A stretch of 64,000 bases of DNA from an uncultured Sphingomonas sp. (GTDB lineage: Bacteria > Pseudomonadota > Alphaproteobacteria > Sphingomonadales > Sphingomonadaceae): assembly GCF_902806265.1 (NCBI RefSeq), contig NZ_CADCVZ010000054.1, forward strand, positions 1 through 64,000. Reading direction: 5' to 3'. Every line of letters starts with the position of its first letter. Positions within the stretch are counted from its first letter, which is position 1. Of this stretch, positions 26,734 through 34,558 are shown piece after piece. The position numbers and the translations under genes are program-made. The notes under the pieces are model-generated. The model ran no database searches, was not told where the DNA came from, and worked only from the letters and a program-made list of their open reading frames with translations.

Positions 26734-27770
26734 TTCACTCCATTGCCGTCGAACAGGCCGGTCTGCGAACCAGCGGGCGGGTTCAATCCTAGGTGGGTCC
26801 AGCCCCGACCGTTGAGGCAGCGGCCCCGCGCGGTGCGGGCGATCAGGCCCAATTGAATGAGGTAGGGCTCGATCACGTCCTCAATGGTGTCGCGCGGTTC
26901 GCTCAGGCCCGCGGCGAGCGTTTCCACCCCGACCGGGCCGCCGCCATAGAGGTCGGCGATCATCAGGAGGTAGCGCCGGTCCATCGCGTCGAGCCCCAGG
27001 CCGTCGATCTCCAGCCGGGTGAGCGCGCGGTCGGCGGTGGCGGCGTCGATCAGGTCGGCGCCGGCGGCATGGGCGAAGTCGCGCACCCGGCGGAGCAGGC
27101 GGCCGGCGATGCGGGGCGTGCCGCGGCTGCGGCGGGCGATCTCGTGCGCGCCGCCTTGGGCCAGGTCCGCACCGAGGAGGCGGGCCGCGCGGCGTACCAC
27201 CTGCTCCAGCTCGTCCACCGTGTAGAAGTTTAGCCGGACGGGAATGCCGAAGCGGTCGCGCAGCGGCGTCGTGAGCAGGCCCTGCCGGGTGGTCGCGCCC
27301 ACCAGAGTGAAGCGCGGCAGATCGATCCGGACCGAGCGGGCGGACGGGCCTTCGCCGATCATCAGGTCGAGCGCGCGGTCCTCCATGGCCGGGTAGAGCA
27401 CTTCCTCGACCGCGGGGTTGAGGCGGTGGATCTCGTCAATGAACAGGACGTCGCCATCCTCCAGGTTGGTGAGCAGTGCGGCGAGGTCGCCCGACTTGGC
27501 GATCACCGGTCCGGACGTGGCGCGGAAGCCGACCCCCATCTCGCGCGCGACGATCTGCGCCAGCGTGGTCTTGCCGAGGCCGGGCGGGCCGAAAAACAGC
27601 ACATGGTCGAGCGCCTCACCGCGCGCCTTGGCGGCGGAGATGAACACCCGCAGGTTCTCGCGCGCGCCTTTCTGCCCAACGAACTCGTCGAGGCTCTTCG
27701 GGCGGAGCGCCGCGTCGGCGTCGTCCAGCTGGCGCTCGGGCGCAGTGATGCGGGCGGGGTCGGCGTTCAT
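26730..27770 (-). CDS. ruvB: Holliday junction branch migration ATPase RuvB
   Basis: 346-residue AAA+ motor that drives Holliday junction migration with RuvA. Walker A GPPGLGKT (61-68), Walker B with DEIH (112-115), sensor region [10 protein letters not shown] and arginine finger region RDRFGIP, then the C-terminal winged helix ending at the GRGWTHLGL segment. The start ATG at 27770 overlaps the stop of a 39-codon open frame. The gene is separated from ruvCA by the L,D-transpeptidase and GFA genes. Confidence 0.97.
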   Translation of the reverse strand: MNADPARITAPERQLDDADAALRPKSLDEFVGQKGARENLRVFISAAKARGEALDHVLFFGPPGLGKTTLAQIVAREMGVGFRATSGPVIAKSGDLAALLTNLEDGDVLFIDEIHRLNPAVEEVLYPAMEDRALDLMIGEGPSARSVRIDLPRFTLVGATTRQGLLTTPLRDRFGIPVRLNFYTVDELEQVVRRAARLLGADLAQGGAHEIARRSRGTPRIAGRLLRRVRDFAHAAGADLIDAATADRALTRLEIDGLGLDAMDRRYLLMIADLYGGGPVGVETLAAGLSEPRDTIEDVIEPYLIQLGLIARTARGRCLNGRGWTHLGLNPPAGSQTGLFDGNGVK

Positions 27771-27969
27771 CGCGCGCGCTCCAGCTTGACCCCGGTTGAC
27801 CGTGGACGCGATGTTTTTCCCTCTGCGGCAGTGACAGTGAATGTGACCTTCGTGATCTTGGTGAGCGACGTCGGAGGCAAGGTCATGGACAGTCGATAAC
27901 GAGGCGCGGACTGGATCACACGCGCATGTTGCACAGGTAAAGCCGTGTAGGACAGAGGTTTGCCGCGAC

Positions 27970-28368
27970 CTAGTCGAAGTGCTCGATGGCGTCGCTGATC
28001 TCGACCCACGGATGCTTGCGCTGCTCCCAAACTGAGTAGTTTGGCCTGACGAAGTAGGGGTCGTCGAACGCGCCCATCGGGATGGCAATCGTCTCGGGCG
28101 CATTGTCGTTCGTGAAGAACAGGGTGTCGCCGCACGAGGGGCAGAAATGGAAGCGGGCGACATTCCCGCCGCCGCCGCTGTGCGCATAGGCGCTTGCCTT
28201 GCCATCGGTCGTTACCGCTTCGGCAGGAAAGCGCACCTGAGCCGCGAATACGGAACTGCTCCGCTTCTGGCAGTCGAGGCAGTGGCAGACCGACACGCGC
28301 ACCGGATCGCCGGTGACCGTGGCGCGAAGCTGGCCGCAGCGGCAGGAGGCGGTGCGCTCGGCAGTCAT
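27970..28368 (-). CDS. GFA family zinc protein
   Basis: 132-residue protein of the GFA fold (glutathione-dependent formaldehyde-activating enzyme/CENP-V). Zinc ligands are visible as CRCGQL (CxC), CHCLDCQK (CxxC with HC) and the later CPSCGD. Many GFA-fold proteins have no proven formaldehyde activity. In this window the formaldehyde-oxidation genes frmA and fghA lie about 19 kb away, so a link is possible but unproven. The start overlaps the L,D-transpeptidase stop by 4 bases; 199 bp separate it from ruvB. Confidence 0.85.
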   Translation of the reverse strand: MTAERTASCRCGQLRATVTGDPVRVSVCHCLDCQKRSSSVFAAQVRFPAEAVTTDGKASAYAHSGGGGNVARFHFCPSCGDTLFFTNDNAPETIAIPMGAFDDPYFVRPNYSVWEQRKHPWVEISDAIEHFD

Positions 28369-28940
28369 GCCGTGATCTCAATGGGCGTTCCATCCGGGAC
28401 AGCGCGGTAGAGCCACTCGATCTCGGAATCGGTGACGGCGATGCAGCCTTCCGTCCAGTCGGCGAGCGTATGGCGGCTGCCGAGCGCGCCGCGCCCGTTG
28501 GGCAGGCCATGGATCATGATCTCACCGCCGGGAGCGATGCCGAGGCGCACGGCGGCCTCGGCCTGCTCGGGCGTCGGATAGCCGATGCGAAGCGACAGGT
28601 GATAGGCGCTGTTCGGGTTGCGGGTGGTGATCAGGTAGCGGCCCTCCGGCACTCGCCCATCGCCCTGCCGCTCCTTGGGCAGGAGCCCGCCGCGGCCAAG
28701 CGCGACGCGGAAGGCGCGGACCAACTTGCCGCCCCGGTAGGCGGACAAGCGCCGCTCCGACTTGTCCATCCGCAACGCGTCCACTTGCGGGGGCGGGGAC
28801 GCTGTGCAGCGTGCACCCGCATAATCCCACGCTCGGCCGCCTGCGAGGCAGCGGTCAATCCGGGCATACTCGCTGGTGGTTGCACAGCCGGTGAGCGCTC
28901 CAACGGCCAGCAGAAGGCGGAAAAAGCGGGACGGGCTCAC
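28365..28940 (-). CDS. L,D-transpeptidase lipoprotein (YkuD)
   Basis: 191 residues. A lipoprotein signal peptide ends in the lipobox LTGC (Cys19). The YkuD domain (about residues 50-190) has His144 in IMIHGLPNG and the catalytic Cys166 in [11 protein letters not shown]. These enzymes make 3-3 peptidoglycan cross-links or attach lipoproteins; this one is expected at the periplasmic face of the inner or outer membrane. The catalytic loop reads TEGCIAV instead of the common SHGCIR, as in the Ycf/ErfK-like secreted group. GTG start overlaps the ruvA stop (GTGA). Confidence 0.87.
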   Translation of the reverse strand: MSPSRFFRLLLAVGALTGCATTSEYARIDRCLAGGRAWDYAGARCTASPPPQVDALRMDKSERRLSAYRGGKLVRAFRVALGRGGLLPKERQGDGRVPEGRYLITTRNPNSAYHLSLRIGYPTPEQAEAAVRLGIAPGGEIMIHGLPNGRGALGSRHTLADWTEGCIAVTDSEIEWLYRAVPDGTPIEITA

Positions 28941-29533
28941 TTCGCCGCCTTCCTCAGCGCAAGCCGCACCAGCGCGTCGAGGGTGGCGCCGGGGCCGAGT
29001 TCGTCGTTGGCCGCGGCGACGGCGGCGGTGGCTTCGGCGGGCTTGAAGCCGAGGTTGGCGAGGGCGGAAAGGGCGTCCTGGGCGGCGCCTCCCCGCGGGG
29101 CTGCGGTGCCGGCTGCGGCGGCGAGGGCGGGGGCGCCGAGCTTGCCCTGCAGCTCCATGGTGATGCGTGCCGCGAGCTTGGGGCCGACGCCGTTCGCGCG
29201 GCCGACCATCGCCTTGTCGCCGGCCGACACGGCGCGGGCGAGCTCTTCGGGCGAGAGGATGGAGAGGATGGCGAGCGCCAGCCGGCCGCCGACGCCCTGG
29301 ACGTTGGTGAGCTGGCGAAAGGCCTCGCGCTCGCCGGCCGAGCCGAAGGCGAACAGGGTCATGCTGTCCTCGCGGACCTGGAGCTCGGTCAGCAGGGTGA
29401 CCGAACCACCGACCGGGCCGAGCGAGTCGAGGGTCTTGGCGGACGCCAGCACGAGGTAGCCGACGCCGTTCACGTCGACCACGGCGGTGTCGGCGGCGGT
29501 TTCGGCGAGGGTTCCGGCGAGACGGGCGATCAT
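28937..29533 (-). CDS. ruvA: Holliday junction DNA-binding protein RuvA
   Basis: 198 residues, three-domain RuvA: an N-terminal OB fold ([20 protein letters not shown]), a tandem helix-hairpin-helix region ([16 protein letters not shown] and [14 protein letters not shown]), an alanine-rich flexible linker, and the C-terminal RuvB-binding domain ([15 protein letters not shown]). Forms the tetramer that holds the four-way junction. A REPIN-like repeat fills the 125-bp gap to ruvC upstream. Confidence 0.96.
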   Translation of the reverse strand: MIARLAGTLAETAADTAVVDVNGVGYLVLASAKTLDSLGPVGGSVTLLTELQVREDSMTLFAFGSAGEREAFRQLTNVQGVGGRLALAILSILSPEELARAVSAGDKAMVGRANGVGPKLAARITMELQGKLGAPALAAAAGTAAPRGGAAQDALSALANLGFKPAEATAAVAAANDELGPGATLDALVRLALRKAAK

Positions 29534-29564
29534 CGCGGCCGGTTAGAGCAAGACTTTCAAGCGT

Positions 29565-29656
29565 CGTCATCCCCAACTTGTTTCAGGATGCCTGCATCCA
29601 CCCGAGCGGCAGCTCTCTGCAGGAGGATGGATGCTGAAACGAGTTCAGCATGACGG
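29565..29656. repeat. REPIN-like two-armed repeat, solo copy
   Basis: Imperfect inverted repeat of about 92 bp between ruvC and ruvA. The left arm (29565-29594) reads CGTCATCCCCAACTTG onward. The right arm (29625-29656) ends GTTCAGCATGACGG. The right arm is 31/32 identical to the repeat at 41641-41672. The arms are separated by about 30 bp of unrelated sequence, the same layout as the unit at 41229-41318. It carries no gene. It may act as an mRNA stem between ruvC and ruvA. Confidence 0.8.
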
Positions 29657-29658
29657 TG

Positions 29659-30144
29659 TCAGGGGATGCGCCGGGCACTCGCCAGATGGTGGGCGTGGGT
29701 GATGGCGACCGCCAGCGCGTCGGCCGCATCGGGACCGGCGATTTTCGCACCGGGGAGCAGGCGGGAGATCATCGCGTGGACCTGCTCCTTGGATGCGCGC
29801 CCGGTGCCGACCACCGCTTTCTTGACCAGGGTCGGAGCGTACTCGCCGACCGCAAGGCCGGCGCGCGCGGCGCAGAGCAGGGCGACGCCGCGGGCGTGCG
29901 CAAGCTTCAGGGTGGAGGCGGGATTCTGGTTGACGAACACCTCTTCCGCCGCCGCGGCCGCGGGACGGTGCTCGGCGAGCAAGGCATCGAGCGCGTCCGC
30001 CAGTCCGGCGAGGCGTTGCGCCAGCGGGTCGGCCGAAGCGGTCCTGATCTGACCGTTGGCGAGATGCGCCAGGCGGTTGCCCTCGGCCCGGATCATGCCC
30101 CAGCCGGTCGAGGTGAGCGACGGATCGAGGCCGAGGATGATCAG
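29659..30144 (-). CDS. ruvC: Crossover junction endonuclease RuvC
   Basis: Resolves Holliday junctions. 161 residues with RNase H-like fold: catalytic Asp7 in [14 protein letters not shown], the second acid in [10 protein letters not shown], and the C-terminal [15 protein letters not shown]. No ATG, GTG or TTG lies between the in-frame stop upstream and the essential Asp7. The next ATG (30096) would delete it. The start is therefore CTG at 30144, overlapping the yebC stop as CTGA, with GGAG 8 bases upstream as ribosome-binding site. The gene follows yebC as in many proteobacteria. Confidence 0.93.
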   Translation of the reverse strand: MIILGLDPSLTSTGWGMIRAEGNRLAHLANGQIRTASADPLAQRLAGLADALDALLAEHRPAAAAAEEVFVNQNPASTLKLAHARGVALLCAARAGLAVGEYAPTLVKKAVVGTGRASKEQVHAMISRLLPGAKIAGPDAADALAVAITHAHHLASARRIP

Positions 30145-30884
30145 CCCAAGCGCTCCATCACCTCGTCGCTAATCTCGTAATTGCCCCACACGGTTTGGAC
30201 GTCGTCATCCTCTTCCAGCGTGTCGATCAGCTTAACCAGCTGGCCGGCCTGCTCCTCGTCGACCGCGACGGGGGTCTGCGGGCGCCAGGCGAGCTTGACG
30301 GCTTCGGGTTCTCCCAGCGACGCCTCCAGTGCCTTGGTGACTTCGTGCAAGCTGTCGATTCCGGTCCAGATGCGGTGGCCGTCCTGGTCGCTCTCGACGT
30401 CGTCGGCCCCCGCCTCGATCGCCGCTTCGAAGACCTTGTCGGCGTCGCCCGCGGTTGCCGGGAACTCGATCAGGCCCAGGCGCTCGAAGCCGTGGCTGAC
30501 CGAGCCGGAAGCGCCGAGGTTGCCGCCGTTCTTGCTAAAGGCGGTGCGGACGTTGGTCGCGGTGCGATTGCGGTTGTCGGACAGCGCTTCGACGATCAGC
30601 GATACTCCGCCTGGGCCGAAGCCCTCGTAGCGGATCTCCTCATAGTTCTCCGCGTCGCCCGACGAGGCCTTGTCGATCGAGCGCTGGATGTTGTCCTTGG
30701 GCATGGACTGCGCCTTGGCCGCCAGCACCGCGGCCCGCAGGCGCGCGTTCATGTCGGGGTCGGGCAGGCCCATCTTGGCCGCAACAGTGATCTCGCGCGA
30801 CAGCTTGGAGAACATCGCCGAGCGCTTTTTGTCCTGCGCGCCCTTGCGATGCATGATGTTCTTGAATTTGGAATGGCCGGCCAT
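30141..30884 (-). CDS. yebC: YebC/PmpR family protein
   Basis: 247 residues beginning [20 protein letters not shown], the conserved family N-terminus; three-domain TACO1/YebC fold. Described both as a DNA-binding regulator and, in recent work, as a factor that relieves ribosome stalling. AAGGAG lies 10 bases before the ATG. Located between gapR (14 bp upstream) and ruvC (4-base overlap), in the classical yebC-ruvC order. Confidence 0.96.
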   Translation of the reverse strand: MAGHSKFKNIMHRKGAQDKKRSAMFSKLSREITVAAKMGLPDPDMNARLRAAVLAAKAQSMPKDNIQRSIDKASSGDAENYEEIRYEGFGPGGVSLIVEALSDNRNRTATNVRTAFSKNGGNLGASGSVSHGFERLGLIEFPATAGDADKVFEAAIEAGADDVESDQDGHRIWTGIDSLHEVTKALEASLGEPEAVKLAWRPQTPVAVDEEQAGQLVKLIDTLEEDDDVQTVWGNYEISDEVMERLG

Positions 30885-30898
30885 TGCCGTGCTTCTCC

Positions 30899-31141
30899 TT
30901 AGTGCAGCCCGAGCGCGTTGCGGTAAGTTTCGAGCAGCGCGTCGGCTTCGTCGCGGGCGTGCTTCTCCATTTTTCGCAGCCGCACGACCGCCCGCATCGT
31001 CTTGGTGTCGTAGCCGTTTGCTTTGGCTTCGGCATAGACGTCCTTGACGTCGTCCGCGATGCCCTTCTTCTCTTCCTCGAGCCGCTCGATCCGCTCGATG
31101 AACAGCCGCAGCTGATCCGCCGCGACGTTGCCCTCTGCCAT
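30899..31141 (-). CDS. gapR: GapR / DUF2312 nucleoid-associated protein
   Basis: 80 residues, almost entirely charged coiled-coil helices ([20 protein letters not shown]) with a basic second half ([20 protein letters not shown]). This matches DUF2312/GapR, an essential chromosome-structuring protein in Caulobacter that binds overtwisted AT-rich DNA ahead of polymerases. Largely confined to alphaproteobacteria. First gene of the long leftward ruv operon; 121 bp divergent from pyk. Confidence 0.92.
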   Translation of the reverse strand: MAEGNVAADQLRLFIERIERLEEEKKGIADDVKDVYAEAKANGYDTKTMRAVVRLRKMEKHARDEADALLETYRNALGLH

Positions 31142-31262
31142 TATGGTCCCCGCTCACCAGATTCTTTTGCCGGGAGCCCGTTAGGCGAGCCTTGCCGGCC
31201 GCTCAAGCGGTTGAACAGCCGAAACCAGCGGCTATGGCGTGGGCGCAACAAGGGAGATGTGA

Positions 31263-32723
31263 GTGGCGGTTTCGGTTGGCCCACGCGGGCGTAAGGTCAG
31301 GATCCTGGCGACGCTTGGGCCGGCGAGCTCCTCGCCCGAGATGATCCTGAAGCTGATGAAGTCGGGCGCCGATGCGTTCCGGATCAACATGAGCCATGGC
31401 GACCAGGCCGCCAAAGCCGAGCTCGTGCGGATCATCCGGGCGCTCGGCGTCGAGCACAAGCGGCCGACCACCATCCTGTTCGACCTGCAGGGGCCGAAGC
31501 TGCGCATCGGCAAGCTCCAGGGCGGCTCGGCGAGCGTGGACACGGGCAGCCGGCTGGTGCTCGACCGGTCGAGCGAGCCGGGGGACGCCAGCCGGGTCGA
31601 GCTGCCCCATCCCGAGCTGTTCGGAGCGGTGGGTGAGGGCGACCGGTTGCTGATCGACGACGGCAAGGTGCGGCTGCGGGTCGCAGCGGTGGCACCGGAG
31701 CGGATCGACACCATCGTGGAGGTCGGCGGCAAGATCAGCGACAACAAGGGCGTCAACGTGCCCGACGTGCTGGTACCGATCCCGGCGATGACGGAGAAGG
31801 ACCGTTCCGACCTGCAGTTCGCGCTGGAGCAGGAGGCGGATTATATCGCGCTGTCCTTTGTGCAGCGCGCGGAGGACGTCGAAGAGGCGCGGCGGCTGGT
31901 GGACGGCCGTGCAGCGCTGATGGTCAAGATCGAAAAGCCGGCGGCGATCGAGCGGTTGGAAGCGATCATGCAGCATTCGGATGCGGTGATGGTGGCGCGC
32001 GGCGACCTGGGCGTGGAGCTGCCGGCCGAAGCCGTGCCGCCCCTGCAGAAGCGCATCGTTGCCCGCTGCCGCGAGCTCGGCCAGCCGGTGGTGGTGGCAA
32101 CGCAGATGCTGGAATCGATGATCAGCTCGCCCACCCCGACCCGGGCCGAGGTAAGCGACGTCGCCAACGCCATCTATGACGGCGCGGACGCGGTGATGCT
32201 GTCGGCCGAAAGCGCGGCGGGCGACTATCCGTGCGAAGCGGTGCAGATGATGGACCGGATCGGCCGCACGGTAGAGGCCGACCCCAACTACGCCGCCCGG
32301 GTACATTTCACCGCGACCCCGGCCGAGCCGACCACCGCCGATGCGCTGGCGGAAAGCGCGGGCAACATCGCCACGACGGTGCAGGTCGCGGCCATGGTCT
32401 GCTACACTTCCACCGGCGGCACGGCGCGGCGTATCGCCCGCGAACGGGGGCCGGTACCGCTGCTGGTGATGACCGCCAGCCAGAAGGTCGCCCGGCGGAT
32501 GGGACTGGTATGGGGCGTGCACGCGGTCAACACGCGCGACGTGTCGAGCTTCGAGGAGATGGTCGGCAAGGCCAAGCGGATGGCGCTGCGGCACAAGCTC
32601 GCCGGGGCGGACCAGCGGCTGATCATCCTGGCCGGAATCCCGTTCGGGACCAGCGGATCGACCAACGTGATCCATGTCGCACGGCTGGTCGGCGACGAGC
32701 TGGAGGACTACGCGGGGGCTTGA
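31263..32723 (+). CDS. pyk: Pyruvate kinase
   Basis: 486 residues. Converts phosphoenolpyruvate and ADP to pyruvate and ATP. N-terminal RKVRILATLGPASSS, INMSHGD, the active-site lysine segment LMVKIEKPAAIE, the signature MVARGDLGVEL and VVVATQMLESM are all present. GTG start at 31263 with an AGGGAG ribosome-binding site about 8 bases upstream. Convergent with nnrD; a GC-rich hairpin between them probably ends both transcripts. Confidence 0.97.
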   Translation: MAVSVGPRGRKVRILATLGPASSSPEMILKLMKSGADAFRINMSHGDQAAKAELVRIIRALGVEHKRPTTILFDLQGPKLRIGKLQGGSASVDTGSRLVLDRSSEPGDASRVELPHPELFGAVGEGDRLLIDDGKVRLRVAAVAPERIDTIVEVGGKISDNKGVNVPDVLVPIPAMTEKDRSDLQFALEQEADYIALSFVQRAEDVEEARRLVDGRAALMVKIEKPAAIERLEAIMQHSDAVMVARGDLGVELPAEAVPPLQKRIVARCRELGQPVVVATQMLESMISSPTPTRAEVSDVANAIYDGADAVMLSAESAAGDYPCEAVQMMDRIGRTVEADPNYAARVHFTATPAEPTTADALAESAGNIATTVQVAAMVCYTSTGGTARRIARERGPVPLLVMTASQKVARRMGLVWGVHAVNTRDVSSFEEMVGKAKRMALRHKLAGADQRLIILAGIPFGTSGSTNVIHVARLVGDELEDYAGA

Positions 32724-32775
32724 GCCGTCATCCTGGCGGAGGTGGGATCCTAGGGGTCGCGCGAGCCGCCCGGGA

Positions 32776-32793
32776 CCCCGGCCTACGCCGGGG
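32776..32793. terminator. Bidirectional hairpin / REP-like palindrome
   Basis: Perfect stem CCCCGGC-CTAC-GCCGGGG followed by GTGACG. It lies between the convergent pyk and nnrD genes and contains the nnrD stop codon in its loop. The upstream 32753-32779 stretch can pair alternatively (GGGGTC with GACCCC). The sequence resembles a GC-rich palindromic repeat family common in sphingomonad and caulobacter intergenic regions; only one copy was noticed in this window. Confidence 0.6.
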
Positions 32794-33664
32794 TGACGCT
32801 CTCCAGCAATCCCGGCACCTCGCCCGGAATCTCTCGGGCCAGATAGCCCAGGGTCCCGACCTTCTCGCCCAGGCGCCGCCCGGCCTCGCCATGGCACCAC
32901 ACGCCCCACAGCAGCGCGGTGAGCGGGTCGGCGCGGCGGGAGAGGAGGCCGCCAACGATCCCGGCCAGCGTGTCGCCGCTGCCGGAGACGCCGAGTCCGG
33001 GACCGCCGCCCTTGTACAGGAACGCGGTCCCGTCCGGCGCAACGATGTGGCTGTTGACGCCCTTGACCAGGGTGACCGCATCATAGCGCTCGGCGCAAGT
33101 GCAGCCGGCGGCGAGCGGGTCGGCCTCCACCTCTTCCTCGTCGCACTCCAGCAGGGAAGCGAGTTCGCCGGCGTGGGGCAGGAGGATGGCGGGGCAGGCG
33201 GAGCGCTGCACTTCCTCCCGTCGCTGCGGCAGGGCGCGGAGCAGGGCGGCGTCGAGCGCCAGGGGGTTCCCGTTGCCGACCAGCGCGGCGGCGAGCTTGG
33301 CCGTGTGCCCGTTGCCCTGCATCCCTGGGCCCGCGACTACCGCGTCAGCCATGGCGGCGCGTTCAGCCAGCGGCTTGACGGTGGATGGGGCGAAACCGCC
33401 GTCGCGGCCTTGGGCGAGGCCGACCACCATCGCTTCGGGCATGGCCATGGCCAGGTGCGGGGCGACGCTGTCCACCGTCGCGATCTGCAGCCGGCCGGCG
33501 CCGGCGCGCATGGCCGCCATCGCGGTCAGCAAGGCCGCGCCGCCAACGTCGCGACTGCCCGCGATGATCAGGATGGAGCCGCGCGCGTTCTTGTCGCCCG
33601 CGCCGATCGGTGGAAGCGGATACTTCTTCAACAATGCCGGCGTGAGCTCGGCGGGCGCGCTCAT
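32783..33664 (-). CDS. nnrD: ADP/ATP-dependent NAD(P)H-hydrate dehydratase
   Basis: 293 residues, YjeF C-terminal (ribokinase-like) domain only: GSILIIAGSRDVGGAALL, PHAGELASLL and the catalytic-site motif GLGVSGSGDTLAG. Repairs damaged NAD(P)HX. The epimerase domain NnrE, often fused, is absent here and must be separate. The last codons (SVTPA and the stop) are written in the palindromic repeat at 32776-32793. The start overlaps the stop of the histidine phosphatase gene (ATGA), so the two are coupled. Confidence 0.92.
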   Translation of the reverse strand: MSAPAELTPALLKKYPLPPIGAGDKNARGSILIIAGSRDVGGAALLTAMAAMRAGAGRLQIATVDSVAPHLAMAMPEAMVVGLAQGRDGGFAPSTVKPLAERAAMADAVVAGPGMQGNGHTAKLAAALVGNGNPLALDAALLRALPQRREEVQRSACPAILLPHAGELASLLECDEEEVEADPLAAGCTCAERYDAVTLVKGVNSHIVAPDGTAFLYKGGGPGLGVSGSGDTLAGIVGGLLSRRADPLTALLWGVWCHGEAGRRLGEKVGTLGYLAREIPGEVPGLLESVTPA

Positions 33665-34425
33665 CGGGTGCCCACGACCGCGTCGGGTTCGGACGTAACC
33701 GGCGCCTGGTCCTCGTGGAGCGGAGCGGCGTGGTTCCACAGCGTCAGTCGGGGAGCGCATTCGAGCTCCAGCGGCTGGAAGTCAAACGCGCAGATGCCGC
33801 AGTTGAGGACCTCGGACTGCTTGTCGATGCCGAGGATCTGCGCCTCGTCGAGCTCCTCCAGAATGTAGCGCATGCATAGCACCACGACCTGGTGGCAGAC
33901 GATCAGCACGCGGCGGTCGGCATAATGGAGGTTGATCGAATTCATCGCCGAGCGCAGCCGCAGGATCACGTCGGCCCAGCTCTCGCCGCCGGGCGGGCGG
34001 TGGTAGAACTTGCCGAGCCGCGTGCGGTGCCCGGCTTCCTCCGGGTAGCGTTCGCGGATGCCGAGCGTGGTCAGGCCGTCGAAGATGCCGAACTCGCGCT
34101 CGCGCAGCCGCTCGTCGATGATGGTGCGGGCCTTGCCGCCGGCCAGCCCGCCCGCTTCGCAGATGTGCCGGGCAGTCTGGCGCGCGCGGAGGTAGGGCGA
34201 GGACAGGATCACTTCGGGCTTCTGCCCGTCGGGCAGCGCCGCAAACCAGCGCCCCGCCGCTTCCGCCTGCTGGTGGCCGAACTCGGACAAGGGCACGTCG
34301 ACGTCGCGGATATCTATGCCGATGGTCGCCAGCCCGTGCGCGTCCGCATGATCGCGCGCGACATTGCCCTGCGACTGGCCATGCCGGACGAGGTAAAGCC
34401 GCTTGGGCCAATGGCTTGGGGTCAT
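33661..34425 (-). CDS. Histidine phosphatase family protein
   Basis: 254 residues. The phosphoglycerate-mutase-like fold has the catalytic LVRHGQSQGN (Arg14, His15, Gly16), SSPYLRARQTA, an acid region REREFGIFDG and the second histidine in VCHQVVVL. Substrate not determinable; may be a phosphosugar or nucleotide phosphatase rather than a mutase. Strong ribosome-binding site GGAGGAAGC directly before the ATG. Translationally coupled to nnrD downstream; 133 bp from the GH1-RmlD gene upstream. Confidence 0.87.
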   Translation of the reverse strand: MTPSHWPKRLYLVRHGQSQGNVARDHADAHGLATIGIDIRDVDVPLSEFGHQQAEAAGRWFAALPDGQKPEVILSSPYLRARQTARHICEAGGLAGGKARTIIDERLREREFGIFDGLTTLGIRERYPEEAGHRTRLGKFYHRPPGGESWADVILRLRSAMNSINLHYADRRVLIVCHQVVVLCMRYILEELDEAQILGIDKQSEVLNCGICAFDFQPLELECAPRLTLWNHAAPLHEDQAPVTSEPDAVVGTR

Positions 34426-34558
34426 GCTTCCTCCGCTCGGCTCAACACAAAGCATGAGGGACGGGAAAGGGTCCAGCGGTGGGCGGCCGCTCGGACGATC
34501 GAGCAAGTCGGGCGAGATTGGGCAGAGCCGGCTTCCCGCTGGCGAACGGTGGCGGGCG

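Noticed and set aside
27771-27969. Possible RNA or gene in the 199-bp gfa-ruvB gap
   Set aside because: No stable hairpin, tRNA-like fold or conserved motif could be recognised; only the 39-codon frame is noted as a low-interest observation.
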